From: Tetranychus cinnabarinus
Taxonomy: Eukaryota > Arthropoda > Arachnida > Trombidiformes > Tetranychidae
Reading direction: 5' to 3'
Length of the DNA stretch: 64,000 bases
Assembly: GCA_022266195.1 (NCBI GenBank)
Contig: WHVY01000004.1
Coordinates: forward strand, 9,379,501-9,443,500
Both the position numbers and the translations under genes were made by a program. Of the stretch, positions 33,054 to 46,618 are shown in pieces (within the stretch, counting starts at the first letter, position 1; each line of letters starts with the position of its first letter). A model generated the notes under the pieces. That model ran no database searches and had not been told where the DNA came from. It was given only the letters and a program-made list of their open reading frames with translations.

Positions 33054-34479
33054 ATGATAGCGGAATCCTCTTCGTCCAACCAAGCCTCTACTGAGGCTCA
33101 ACAAATGCTTGACACTTTTTGGCAGAGAGTGACAGAAGACATTAAAAACTTGAACAATACCGATTTCAAGAACCAAGAATTACCCTTGGCTCGGATAAAG
33201 AAAATTATGAAATTGGATGATGATGTAAAAGTTATGGTAAAGTATAATGAAACAATTTTCCATTTTATTCATTTAGTTTTCTGGTGAGATCCTAGTTTTG
33301 GTCATGGACCATTCATTATTAATCTGTGTACATTTTTTTGTTCTTTTTTTCCCACAATTTTTATCCGATTTGTGCTTCGATCGGTACCAGAGATTTATCT
33401 TATCCATCACGGGAATTTGAACAAAATGCAACTTGACTTATCTTATTTAAAAGCAATTGCATTTAAATGAATGTTGGTCTCTTCCATTGACCCAAACTAG
33501 GATTCAATCCAGCTTTTCTTTCCTTTCTTTCTCTTTTTTTACCTTGTGGCATACATTCTCCCGGTTAAGATGCTTTTTTGTGCGATCAAATATGTTTCAC
33601 TTTTATGCATCAACCAACCTTGTGGCTACATTTTTTTCCAAAACACATTTAACTCATGTTCATATTTTTTTCATTTATTTTTCAGATGATATCTGCTGAA
33701 GCTCCTGTCCTTTTTGCCAAAGCAGCGGAAATTTTTATTACTGAACTTTCTCTTCGTGCCTGGATTCATACAGAAGAAAATAAAAGAAGAACCTTACAAC
33801 GAAATGACATTGCCATGGCCATAACTAAATATGATCAATTTGATTTTTTGATCGACATTGTACCTAGAGAAGAATTAAAGCCAAATACAAAGAGACAGCC
33901 AACTGCTGCCGTTGCCACAGGTCCTACAAGTCTTACAAATCTAACAAACCCTCTTACAGGAGTCGCTGTAAATACTGATGGAACTACCGCTGTAAATCCT
34001 GAACAAGTATGCTCATCTTTCAACTCTAGTGTGATTGTGTAATTTAACTTGACAATAATGTTGAAAGAAATCAGTGTTGCTTTACATTGCTTTCTGCAAG
34101 GATAAATTTGTCAATGTTGAATATTCAAGCGCCAATTTTTTACTTATGAAAATTTGTCATCCAACTAATATTTCTTTTCTTTTATCGTTCTTTTTTTTCT
34201 TAGGTACAATATTATTTTCAACTCGCACAACAACAAGCTGCGTTACAACAAACCGCTCTGCAACAATCCGCTTTACAACAAACCGCGCTACAACAAACAG
34301 CATTGCATCAAACCGCTTTACAACAAACTGCTTTACAGCAAACCACAGCTACAAATCCTACAGGTCAACCAATAATAGTACAAGGAGCAGGTCAAGCTGC
34401 TGGACAAGCATTCGCCATTAACGCGCCTCAACTTGTGCAGCTACAATTACCTGCTTACATGCTATTTAATAATCAATAG
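33054..34479 (+). CDS. NFYC: Nuclear transcription factor Y subunit gamma (NF-YC)
   Basis: Histone-fold subunit that pairs with NF-YB and, with NF-YA, binds CCAAT boxes in the nucleus (known of the family). Exons 33054..33236, 33686..34006 and 34204..34479 join in phase to 259 codons. The core from ELPLARIKKIMKLD through APVLFAKAAEIFITEL, RAWIHTEENKRRTLQRNDIA and FLIDIVPREE is almost the same as in vertebrate and fly proteins. The C-terminal part is Gln-rich, with seven LQQTA units, as in the activation region of the family. The first donor is ambiguous: GTAAAG at 33,237 is the better site but adds Val-Met before MISAEAP, whereas GTTATG at 33,231 would give the exact family sequence DVKMISAEAP. 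Both keep the frame. The start ATG lies just inside the exon, after a probable 5'UTR intron. Confidence 0.93.
34243..34347 (+). repeat. 15-bp coding tandem repeat (LQQTA)7 in NF-YC
   Basis: Seven consecutive 15-base units of the type TTACAACAAACCGCT encode LQQTA with small variations (LQQSA, LHQTA). The nucleotide copies are similar enough for slippage to have made them. Confidence 0.85.
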
Positions 34480-36016
34480 TTTTAATTTAATTCAGCACAA
34501 AACAATCACAGAAAAACAATAAGTGTCAACCATTCCTCACTTTTTTTCAGTTGCCAGCTTGCTATTTGTAATAATTTCTATTGTTAACTTATTTCTTTTG
34601 CTTGATTGTGTCCAGTATCATCTGAACAATTTAGTTAGTAAAAAAATGAAATGTTTAGTATATAATAGAGAAATCAAATATTTATTTAACTGTGTTATAT
34701 CCATTCAGTTTGATCTATTTTTAAACTCTATTGACCGAAAGAAGCTAAATGATATTTTTTGGTTTGAAAAAAACTTATTACATAAAAAAAAGCTTATTTC
34801 AACTCAAACGAAATCAAGTAAAGAAGTAGGCCAAAGGATTTGAATCGATAACCTTTGAATGTAAATTCAATTTAATTTAAATAATTCTCAATTTTCATCA
34901 CAAACAAAGCAAACTAACATTCATCAAAAAATGCTAAGCACTCTGATCATCATCTAAATTAACTTTTTTCCTCATCAATCTAAATTCAAATTGAATTTAC
35001 ATATTTAAAATAATGTCTATATTAGTAACAACAATTAAAAATTAAACTAAAATCTCTGGAATTTAGTCAATCCACAAAGTTATTACCATTAATGTTTACT
35101 TGTCTATTGAATGATGAGTCTAACGTGAAATTAGAATCAATATTTTGATTAAGTGATAAAAATGAACAATATGGTGACCCGTTTAATATGAATCAATCAC
35201 AAAGGCATCATCATTAAAGGGTTAATGTAAGTTAATGAACCGTAAGAATGAAAAGAATAGAAAACTAATTACAATTTGTATTATTAACATATTCATAGCT
35301 TTTTCAAAGTTGACAATCAACGGATTGAGAGGCCAATGATTAGGATAAAAGTAGCGTGCAGACATGAAAACCAATGAAAGTGACTCTTATTATCATGTTG
35401 ATTTCATCTCAATTGTTAACAATTTCAATTTTCTTCACATTTCTCTATTCAATAATCTCATTTATATTTCATCGTTCAGAACAACCATCATCATGTTAAT
35501 AATGTAGGTAGCAAAGACCTTAAGCACGGCATTCAATCTCGGTAAATTTTTATGAATAGATGACTACATTGGCAGATATTTCTAGTCATATTGACATGAA
35601 ATGGACACAAAATTCAAACCATTGAAGATTTGAGGCCAACAGGTTCAGAATATTTTGAAAAATAATAAGATAATTGAACAGATAATTGATCAACGTCCAT
35701 CCAATTAACCCTAAACTATAACCTAAATCAATTATCTTTATTCAATGTGTTAAGATTTTATTAATACAACCTTAATCCATCTTAATAGTCAGTAGCTTTT
35801 TCGGCTTAACCAACATCTCCTTAATCAGGAAAATTGACTAAATATGGTCACAATTGAAACTACTTAAACTGTTTTTGGGAAAACAACACTTTCACGTTAT
35901 TTCCTCTTCGATGATCATGTTGCTGTCAACCTAATCTTAACCTTTAGTTGATTAATTTTTTTCCCGGTTAACTGTTTGATCAGCCTCCATATGATTTAAG
36001 AAATTTACACCACTCA

Positions 36017-36080
36017 GTGCAGGGTAACCACTAGGTTACCTTAATGGGTATTTCTTATACACTGCACTGGTTACCTGCAC
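36017..36080. repeat. Compact inverted repeat around GGTAACCA
   Basis: GTGCAGGGTAACCA on the left pairs with TGGTTACCTGCAC on the right (one bulge). Inside the left arm GGTAACC-ACTA-GGTTACC is a second perfect palindrome, so two alternative folds are possible. Confidence 0.65.
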
Positions 36081-36239
36081 AGTTTTTTATCAATCACAGA
36101 TAAGATTATTGATAAAACAAAGACTTAAAATTTTTTGATTTGCTGAAAATTGAATTAAATTGAGTTTCTATTGTTTTTGTGATTTTTTGCTTTAATTTTG
36201 TGTTGGCTATCTTTTACTTTCGTAGTGTAAATCTTTTAA

Positions 36240-36321
36240 ACCACTATCACTCGAAGTTATGAGATAAAACCCTCGGGCTCCGCCCTCGGGTTTAATTCTC
36301 ATAACTTCTCGTGGTAGTGGT
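36240..36321. mobile_element. Foldback MITE with TTAA target duplication
   Basis: Arms beginning ACCACTATCACTCG and ending CGTGGTAGTGGT pair over about 25 bases and continue as an imperfect stem to a GC-rich loop that contains CCCTCGGG twice. TTAA flanks both sides (36,236-36,239 and 36,322-36,325), the target duplication typical of piggyBac-type transposases (known of the family). It encodes nothing. Confidence 0.65.
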
Positions 36322-38402
36322 TTAATCTATTCGTACAAAATTAATGATGATAATGAAAACAAACTAAAAATCAATTTGAAAGGTAAAATTAGGTGTAGCT
36401 GTAATTAGGTGATGTGTAAAGACTTGGAGTTGAGGGGAATATCAATCAATGAATATCCAGCAGTGAGTATCAACCAAAATGATGTTTGGATCCATTATTA
36501 CGCCAAATATATTTTACAATCTTGAATATGCATTTAAATGGATAAATTACCATTAAAGTTAAAATCTAATTGTAATACTATTAGCTGTTTACTTTGTACT
36601 TTTAGTAAGATGTTTAGTAAGGCTTCACGGCTATCCTTTCAGGTGTAATGTCTATCAGTCTTGTTGGTTTCATTCATCTAAATGGCATTAGTCAGGTTTC
36701 ACCAACGGAATCAAGGATCAACAGGCTTGATCCATCAAATGTTGATCAAGACAATGATTCTGTGTCTTTCATTTTTTGCCCTTCTCTTGGTTTTGTCTCT
36801 CTATCCTCTTCATCCTTATCATCAGCAGTCTTTCTTGTTGCCCATCAAGGTTTACAAATCAGTCAAGAGTTGAAAAAAGTATAGAGAAAAAAAATGTTGA
36901 CTGAAAAAAGAGGAAAACAGATTCATGACTTTGCATAAGAATTAATATTGATGATTATGATGATGATGAAGTTAACAGGAATTGATGTCCATGCAAGTGT
37001 TTCATTGACTTGATTAGTAGACACTCCTAATGGTTAATAACTTTGATTGACGATTCCAAAACAGTCTTTGGTTCACGATTAAACTGGAAACGGCGATAAT
37101 AATGAATGATGAATTATGCCTAAAATTACATGAGTTGAGTAAATGAAAAATAATGATTAAATAAGGATTGATAGGATTAAAGGAAATACAAACGGTAAAA
37201 TAATAAATATCAATTGAAAAAGGATTGATATATCGATAACAAATTGAATAAGATTTGGTGTAAAATGGTGATTACCAATTGAAAGGTGAAGATTAATTTG
37301 TCTGTCATAATTGATGATTGAAAAACTGAGAGTTTTTTGTTAAGTTGTTTCAAATAAAATTGATTAACTTTAATGTTAATAGCAATAATTACTATAATAA
37401 TTATAATAATAATAATAATAAATAGTTTGGCTGAAATATCAAGATCAAAATTGTCATTGATGGTAAAATGGTGAATTTTGGTGAGAAAAAAATGGTTTTT
37501 GTTTCCTTTTACAGATTTTGGAATGAATTTTTTTCTTGCTTTTTGGAAGAAGGATGGAAGTTTTTGCTTGATTGTTGATGTGTGTGGCATGGATATGAAA
37601 TGTGAGATAAAATTGATGATTGATTGGTTAAAAAGACGTGTTTTCTTTTTTGCATGGAATGTTTTTTTTCTGAATTTACTTGCTTTGTATCGATGGTTTG
37701 CTAGAATAATAATGAAAGGCTCAATACTAAAGGCACTAAAATTTTTTCTTCCCGTGATTGTTACATGTAAAATAAACTTGTAAAAAAAGAGGGAAAGAGA
37801 GGGAAAAACAAGTCAAGTCCTTAAAAAGCAAGTTTTTGGTTTCTCTTTTTGCATCCTCATCTTGTCTTGCTTTTCCTTTGCTCACTTTACATTCCCTTTA
37901 TCCCCTGCTTTCAAGTCATGCTTTTTTACTTTCTATTAGGTAACCCAAAAAGTTTTTAGCCTTTGGACAATTTTTCATGAAATTTTATTCAGGATTTCTA
38001 TTGGAATCTTCTCTATGAAAATCCATGTAAATAGCGTTTTGTCGTCTAGATTGTCGTGAAATTGTGATTAGAAACTTCAGTTTCATCAGTTTATTACATG
38101 GATTTTAAGCTTTCATTTTATGTCAATTTTTTCTTCATGTTTGATTGTTTGGAATAAAAAATGATGATTTAACTAATAAAAATTTAAGTGTACTAATCAA
38201 TAGTTTTAATTGTGAAAATGGATTCAAATTAAAGCGAAGATATTGATTAGTTAGGAATGTGAAAATGGAGACAATTAAAATAATTTTTACTAAATTGATC
38301 ATTTGAAATAAAATTGCTTCAAAGGCTAAAAACTTCCGAGTTACCTAAAGGTTTCTTCCCTCATTTTCTGGTTTGTTAAGGGTTAAAATTGATGATTTGT
38401 TG

Positions 38403-41400
38403 TTAATTTTTCCTTTGATTTTCCTTAGTCATTCTTTGCTCTACCATACTGACCAACCGGTCTGAATATTGTTGCAACAAGTTCATCGTTTGAATCATGC
38501 TTTCCGGTGGAAGACTACTTGTTGGCTCTAATGGATTTGCCATGACTGGAGTATCACCATTAATTGGTGGAGGTGGCACAACAGTAGAAAGGTTTACATA
38601 AGCTTTGGAAATACCATCAACCAGAAGGTTACAAAGGGCAATGTTACCGGCAGCTGAACATCGATGGTAAATTTTTTTCGCATAGGTTGCAATGTGATTC
38701 AGCTCATCGACAACATTGTGAACCAATTCATTAGTTAGTGGTATAGAAGCGGGATTGCTTGAAGAAAGGTCAAATTGTCGATCATTTAAAAGGTTAATGT
38801 TGTTGTTGTTGTTGACACTGCTAGCTGATTGGTTAGGCCATAGTCCATTTTCCGATGCACCAGTCATGGGTGATGTTATGATTGATCCAGTGCGACTACG
38901 AGGAAGTGTTTCTCGATGATCAATCATGTTTAAATTGTATTCGCTTTTTGATGAACGAAGCTCAAAGTTGCCCCAAAGTTTCCGTGATTTTGGTGATGTA
39001 AGGTCAGATTGTTTGGTATTTGGCACCGCTTGGCTTGTTGATGAACGGCGAATCTGGCGAAGTATATTAGGCTTTGGTGGTGTTCCAGGGCGAAGTGCAC
39101 GAGGAACCGCTTCAGATTCAGAGGATGAATCTTCGTCATCTGAACTATCATGACCACCACCACCATTAAGATAATCCTTGGACTTTTTACGAGACTGAGG
39201 TGGAGGCGCACTCATTCGACCTGAGCTAAACTTATTGGAAGAAGGCAAATGAGAGACGGACGGAGAGCTCCAAAGGCCTTGAGATTTAGATGCACCTGAA
39301 GAGCGAAGGTACGATGATTCACTCCTGTTTAAGCTCATCGAGCTCGTACTTCGTTTCATCATTGTGTAACCATGACTAGAATTAAGATCGGATACTTGTC
39401 TCTCCCAAAGGGGCGCAGTTGAAGTTTTAGACCCTAATAAAGGAAAAAAGAGGGAAAAGGTGAAAAAAGTTAAATACATCAAAATAATTAATTAACAAAA
39501 AAGCGTAATGCAAGTATAAATTATATTAAAGATACAATTTAGGTTGTCAGCTGCTAAGTTTGAAAATAAAGTAGTGATGATCTAATAAATCTTACCATCG
39601 AATAGGTTAGCAGGAGAGGTTGGTAATAACTTTCTTTGAGGATTCAGTGAAATATCGCTTAAGGATATTGAACGGCGAATGGAATCTGAAAATAAAATGT
39701 AAACAGGTTAGATCAATAATCTGACAAGATTTTATTTTCTATTGAGGTGTAAAACAAACAAATGATGAATATGTGAGATGATGATTAAATTAAAATGAGA
39801 GAGATTGATGAAAATGCAAAAATTCTTACTATTCTTGGGTAAAGGTAAGGTTTGAGTATCTCCAATATCTCGAAGATTGGCCACACTTTTACTTGAATTG
39901 AGGCCAGATCCTCTCCAACCAAGCTACAGAATAAAATGAAACAGATAAGTTTTGATAAAATTAATCACTCAATAGATTTGCATCAACTTTATCATATGGT
40001 GCAAGATTAAATCAAATAATATAATAGATATTTTTTTGTATAGATGTAGAGCATATTAATGAAAATAACAAGAAAAACAAGTTATGCTTTAGCATGGGCG
40101 CGGTACCCGAAATTGGGGTAACTCTTTTCTTCATCTTTGCTCCAGAGAAGAAGATGAAAAAGCAAGAAAAGTCTGAATTATTAAGTAGCCTGAAAATTTT
40201 TTGTTTTACAATTAGAAAGGTCTGTTTTGAAGGTTAATTGCAGATTATGCGTAAAGTAATGGTGATATTATTAATAATGATGTTGTGATGAAAAAAGGAG
40301 CGAAAAAGTTGCTAACATTTGTTGAAAAGATGAAAAATGATGGAAAATGAAATTAGATCAAAAAGATTGGTCAAAAAAGTTGGACTCCGTGAACTCAAAC
40401 TTGAATGAAATATTAACAAAAATTATAGCTATCAACATTTAATTATTATGAACGAATGTACATTTTATTATGATTTTTATGAGAATAGAGTTTCTCTCAA
40501 TTCAAAACAAAGGGATCAGGAATTCATATTCAAGATGAGAAAAGATCTCAATTTCAATAAATGTAATCGGATAATAGGTCTTTATCATTCTCATTGAAAT
40601 ATAAATGCATGATAGTGATAGGTAACAATTGGAAATAAATGAACAAGTGAAAAAAAGGAAGGAAGACAGATAATGAAGGAAGGAAAGAATTGGAATGAGA
40701 AAGATGAAAATGCAAGAAGACAAAACAAAAAAAGCTGACACAAAAGCTGTTTACCTGTTGTAGCTTGTATTGGTAATTATATAATCAAGAGATGGCCAAA
40801 TAAAACATTTGGTGAGCCCAAATGACTTGACAAAATTTGGCCTTTTTACCTTTCCTATCAATATTGTTCTTAAATGTTGAGTTCAATTTTTGGTTGAATT
40901 AACATAAGTTTTACCATTTTTAAATTTTTACTCTCAACTATTTTGGAGGATGATTTTGAAGTTGAGGTTTTAAGTAGCATTGATATTTTATCATTATGAT
41001 TATTATCAACAATCAATGTCTACTCAATGCCATTGTTTTGTTTTGTTGAAAATTGTGAGGTTTGTGAATGTGGTAAGATTCAGGGAAAGGCAAGTAAATA
41101 GCAAATTGCATGTGAAAGGGTTTCACAAGTAATCAAGTTTCAGTTGAATCTAATAGCTTGACCAGCCAGTCCATACAACAATAACAATAACAAGTTGGGC
41201 AACAACACTATTTGATGGTTAAACATAAGTTACTTGGTTAAACCTACAATTCCCTAGGTTGATTTGATAGGTGAGGGACAGGAGAAGAGGGAAAAAATTA
41301 GTAAGCGAAACACAAGAAGGATAGACAAGAATTTACAGATTGGGCTAAATTATTTAGGGTAAATGCTCTGTGTCAGGACAATTAGATTTGAGCAACAACA

Positions 41401-44400
41401 CGAATTTTTTAACATATTCAGGTAAAAATTAAAGGTCATTCTGTGAGAGCATGAAGTTATTTTAAATTACAAAGCTAAATTGATCATGTAAAAGACTTTC
41501 TTGTGTGTGTGAGAGAGAGAGAATGATAAAGTTAGATTTATAATAAATGGTGATGAGAGAAGACCCCATTAAACCATGATGATGAGGCAAACTGTTTACG
41601 AGAAACATTTTTCTTCCGGCCTGTCATAATGTTATAAGTCATCATTAAGCTTGAAAATTATTAACTGATCAACCATTATTTTATTGTTAGTCTAAATAGT
41701 TCATAGGTTTCAAAGGTTTATCATAAACATCTCAATAGAGGGAAGAGAAAGAAAGAGAAGATAAATATCATGTAATAACAAAGAGAAGGTAGGAAGGGAA
41801 AGAAGTTATGAGGAACCAGAAAAAGTGAGGGAGGATGAAAAGTGGAAAGATGATAGAGAAAGAGAAATGAAGTAGAATATTGAACGCTGAATGAAGATAA
41901 AAAATTCATCTAATAAGCTGGTATGAAACTATCAAATTATTACTAATAGAAGGGAAAGGAAATTGAACATTGGTGATGGAAAATTATCGCAACATCATGG
42001 CAGTTCAAGATGCTGACAAGTATTCATACTATTTTGATTGAAGGCAGATTTGACAGAAAAAGATATTTCATTTTGTCTTTAAACATTCACTTTGTGATAC
42101 TTTAGTTATTTTTCAACTTTCAGTCTTAATAAATTATTTCAAGTTCAGGATATTAATGGGAAAAATTTGATAAAAAAAGATGTAACTTACTGTTTCCAAT
42201 TTTTTTCTTGCCTCACTGATGGCTTTAGTTAACTCTTCCCGTCTCTTGGAAAGCGGAGGTTTCAGGGTTGACGAAGATCGTACGGGGGTTCGGAAAGATG
42301 ATGATGATGATGAGGATGGTGATAATGCTGTTGAAAGTTGAGGTTGATGATGTTGATTTTGATGTAATGGTTGTTGTTGAATCGTAGGTTGAGATGATTG
42401 AGATAAATATCTTGCTGAAATACTGGATCGACTTTCAAGGTCCATGTTGTTTGTTGAATGGTCATCTTCAACTGAAACATTGTTTACATCTTTGCTTAAT
42501 GTTTCAAAATTGCTTTTCATGAATCTTTCACGCTGATCAAGTCGATCTAGGTTCTCAGTGCTAATGTAAAGAGGATTTCTGGTTACAGTTGGACCACTGC
42601 GATCACTTTCACCACCAGCAGTACCCGAATCTTCATCATCACTATGTAATTCATTGAAATTAGGCACACTCACTGAAGGCACCAAACCTCCACCACTGTA
42701 TCGAGTAAGATTACTTTTACTTCGACGAAATCTTCTCAATTTATCTTTAAATTCATCTTCGTTTGTTTCACGAATCTCAAAAGTAGATGCACGAATAGAT
42801 TCACTTTGTGGATAATAGACTAAATCACTACTATCCGTGGTAGTCACTTCTTCCTCTTCATCACGTTGCCAGCTTCCACTGGCTGATGAAGAATCGGTTA
42901 AATGTCGAGATCGACCGTAAATACCATCCTTAACCGATGCATCGTTCTCATCGTGTGCGGGAGATTCTGGTTTAGAATTATTTAGATTGGGATAAGGAAT
43001 GATTGTATCATTAGTAAGATAAGATTTGACGACTAGATTAGGCGTATTTTCCATCCTCTGAGCCCATCTGCCTTTGGGTTGTAAATGAGGTGGAAGTGCA
43101 TTTGCTGTAACACCATTATTTCCTGGTGAAGATGAAGGCGAATCATCTTGCTTTCCATTTTTATCGTTCATTTGTTTTTTAGCCCAAGAAGGCAATGATT
43201 TAATGTTGAACCGATAAGGCGAGGATACTGAACCATTTCCAGATCCATTTGTGACCACTTTTTCACTTTCAAGGGGTAAACTTTTATTTATTATATTGGC
43301 TGGTTTTTCGGGCGGAACAGGAGGAAGGCCTAGTTTAGAGGCAATTGCATTTGCCATCTCGAGGGGTAGTTTCCATACAAAGATGCAGCTGTCACCGGAA
43401 ACAGAAATAAGGTAACGACCATTGAAGGTAAACTTAAGGCCAGTAATAAGCTCTGAGTGACCATTAGAAGTTGCTAAACAATCTCCAGAAGTCATATCAT
43501 GAATATAAAGGCTTTTATCAGTACAACTGGCTGCCACAAAAATACAAGCGGGATCTAAGGCAACTTTAATTAAGGTACCATCGTTACCAAGAGAACCATC
43601 AATAACATGAACATTTTTACCGGTTTCGGCGTTGTATACACGAACAGCTCTATCTTGACATGCAGTGACCACTGAAAATCTTCCTCGGTCAACATCCATA
43701 TCATAGAGAGTACTTTTACCAACCACATGATGTTCACGTTGAAAGTTAACTTGATCACAGTTTAAACTATATTTACGAAAAATAATTGATTTATCAGCAC
43801 CACAGCTAACCATCTTTAAATTTCGCTTTTCAGAGTCAGGAATAAATTTCACTGATGTAATGGAAGATGAATGGTCACCCAAAGTTTGTATTGGTGAATA
43901 GTTGTTTTCAACATCGAAAACATGGATTAAACGATCACGAGATGCTGAAGCTAAAAGATGGCGTCCGTTTGGTAATTCGTCTGAATATTCAACAGCTAAA
44001 ACTTCAGCATTATGAGCTTCAATGGAACACAACTCTTGTTGGTTGGCAAAATCAAAAACCTTGATATTTCCTGAACGGTGGCCGGAAGCAAGATGACGAC
44101 CGTCAGGTGAAACTTTGATACATCGAACGCCATTTTTACTATCAAAAATATTTTCATTCTTTTCAGAGTTGGCATCTCCACTGATTTCTGGGTTGATATC
44201 AGGGTCACATATGTATGTTAACTTTGGGTCCATATAAAGAATCTTTAATAAATCTTGACTGAAAATATTCTTCTTGTAAACATATGAGTCCAAAGAAACA
44301 GCATTGGAATTGATAGAGTCTAAATTCCAAACTCTAACCGTATCATCACTAGAGCAGGTTAGAAATGTTCCTGGTGGAAGAAGCTGTTTGGCACTAACCT

Positions 44401-46618
44401 TCAAATTTGGATAAGTCTAAAAGTAAAGTTATTAAGGTAAATGGAAAGAAAAAAGAAAATAAAAAGAGATTGGTAAAATAGAAAAATAAATAAATAACTA
44501 AAAAATAAAACAGTAAAAAATGAAACTTTTTTTCTGGCTGATTAATCAATCATTAGAGCAATAGACCGGACAACTTACTCAAAATTTTTGAGTAGACATG
44601 ATTTTTTAAGGTGTTAAAAAATAAGAGAAAGTTGTCAAATGTATGTGTCTTAATGGTTTGAAAGTTTAGATTAAAAGTTGACTAATTGAATGACGTAAGA
44701 GACAATGCATACCTCAACGCCCCAGATACAGGCACTATGATACAAGAAGGATCGAGATTTGCCGACACGCTTGAGATCTCGGATATCCCAGATATACATA
44801 CTGTGATCAGTGTAAACACAGGTAACCTTCTTGTTGATCTCATCAAGACTGATGGCAATGGTTGATGGGAACTTAGGATTTGAGCCAAAGGGTGTATTTG
44901 CACCGTTTGCTCCCACTTCACTTCGGTTTAAACCTTTGGCGATGTCTATACCAAGTGTATGAGGTCTTGGAAGCGTACAGATAAACTGAAGGTTGACTGG
45001 ATTGAAACATCGAATGATACCGTCTGCACAGCCAACACAAATAATATTATGTCCAGTGCTAAGACAATTGGCACTTGTAGTCTGTAGGGAAAAGTGTTAA
45101 ATAGGGAGGAAAAATAAGAGAAAGTAAAGAGAAAAGTTAGAAAAAAGTGTTTCTTTTTGTGGTTACAGAAAAAAGAGGAACAAAAGAGATCATCTTCACA
45201 TCAATCGCGAAGGGAAACTTTTGAAAGGCTTACAGCTAAAGTTACTAATAAAACTGATTATGAATAAGGGAGGAGTAGGTGTTAAGTACGTGAATGTCAC
45301 AAATCAATGTTATTGAAAATACGGTGAAAAAAGAGAGAAAAAAGTTGTCGTAAAGATGAAAGTTAGTTAGTCACATTTCGTTGCTTTCAAAACATGAAAG
45401 TATCGTTTTCAACTTTTTCCCTTCTTTCACTCGTTTTTTTTTTGCTAATCTGAACTAATAAAACCATGATTATTAGCCTTGAATCTGAAAATACAAATAT
45501 GAGTACTTTTTGATATTTAGTAGGCATTAAGATTACGATAAGATTAAGAGTAAATGTTTACGTTACCCTTAATTCAACCCATTTGTCAAGAAGACGTCGA
45601 TTATTGAATTCACAAAGAAGCCCAGATCGGGCAATGGCAAAAGTACTTTCGGAAGCCTCACCAAGGCCACATGCAACATCACAAAAATAATTATTCCTTT
45701 GGTCACCCAATATTGCAGACCTGCCCATTAAAGGAGCTGTGTCCATTTTATTTCTGGGTGATTTTGAATACTGAAGATACCAAAACTTAACATGTCTATT
45801 ACCAACAGTGACAAAATATTCTCCATTCTCACTGAAAGATATTGCTTTAACTTTACATGATACAGTGTTGGAAGCTATTTTAATATCATTTTGCCAGTCC
45901 CAAACATTGACCATTTTATCACGGTGAGATCCAATAGAGACAACATATTTCATGTTGGGAGAAAAGGCCTTAAAAAGAAATACATAAAAAAGAGATAATC
46001 AGTAATCAAGTATTAACCTTGAGATTAAAATGAAACTGACCGTTAAAGAGGTCAGTATAAGGGAATTTTAAGGGAAACGAAGAATAATTAAAGAAGAAAA
46101 CATGAAAGAGTTAAGTGATATTCATTTTAAAGACAAGAGAGTGAACCAAAAAGGTAAAGAAAGAGGGTTGAAAGAAAGAAAAAATGAAGGTAGAAATGTA
46201 AAAATGAAAGAAAAGTCTAGTACATGGCAGCTCAATAAGATGTCAAAAAAGTTGAGATTTAACACTGGCAAATATAAATCTCTCCACCATTTGTTAAAAT
46301 AAGTAAACTTACAACACAATTAATTCCATATTTGTGACCAGAAGATGAGGCAACTTGCTGGCCACTAGACAAGTCCCATACACGGACACAAGGATCATTA
46401 CCACATTCACCGGTGGCTAGGTATTTACCATCAGAAGAAAAGGAAAGAGATGTAATACTTTTAAGGGTATTATTGATAATATGATATTGCTTGTTCCTTT
46501 TGATATTATAAACAACTGCCACAGATCCAGCCGGATAAGCGACATTACCGGTCACTGAATTACAGTCAAGAGCACAATTATTGCATACAGTTAGTCCAAG
46601 TACTTGTTCCAATTTCAT
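38403..46618 (-). CDS. Wdr62: WD40 scaffold protein of the WDR62/MAPKBP1 family
   Basis: Exons, in transcription order: 46618..46313, 45968..45567, 45081..44713, 44416..42191, 39923..39830, 39685..39596 and 39433..38403. They join in phase to 1,505 codons, matching the about 1,515 residues of vertebrate WDR62 and MAPKBP1. These are JNK-pathway scaffolds; WDR62 acts at spindle poles and centrosomes (known of the family). The first four exons carry about twelve WD40 repeats. Stretches such as LEQVLGLTV, GHKYGINCVAFSPNMK, NVWDWQNDI and YFVTVGNRHVKFW, and later SASRDRLIHVFDVENNY and MISCGADKS-type blocks, fit the family in order. Exons 4-7 encode a Ser-rich tail and, near the end, the helical dimerisation-type segment around ELVHNVVDELNHI and a final coiled coil. 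The ATG at 46,618 is the first one in frame and starts MKLEQVLG; vertebrate proteins have about 40 more residues, so an upstream exon may be missed. The introns (up to 2.3 kb) hold no other gene that I can see. Confidence 0.9.

Larger units (their letters stand above)
34480..38402. other. Intergenic region with two hairpins and a microsatellite
   Basis: Nearly 4 kb between NF-YC and the 3' end of the WDR62-like gene. Frames at 36,648-36,884, 37,210-37,590 and 37,478-37,783 are short or low complexity and look non-coding. A (TAA)n run lies at 37,404-37,421. The hairpins at 36,017-36,080 and 36,240-36,321 are listed separately. Confidence 0.5.

Noticed and set aside
36648..36884. 78-codon plus-strand frame
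   Set aside because: Two overlapping frames compete, no homology, no splice support.
37210..37783. Overlapping 126- and 101-codon frames on opposite strands
   Set aside because: Biased composition (Ile run from a TAA repeat; Phe/Trp/Lys-rich) and mutual overlap; typical of AT-rich noncoding DNA.
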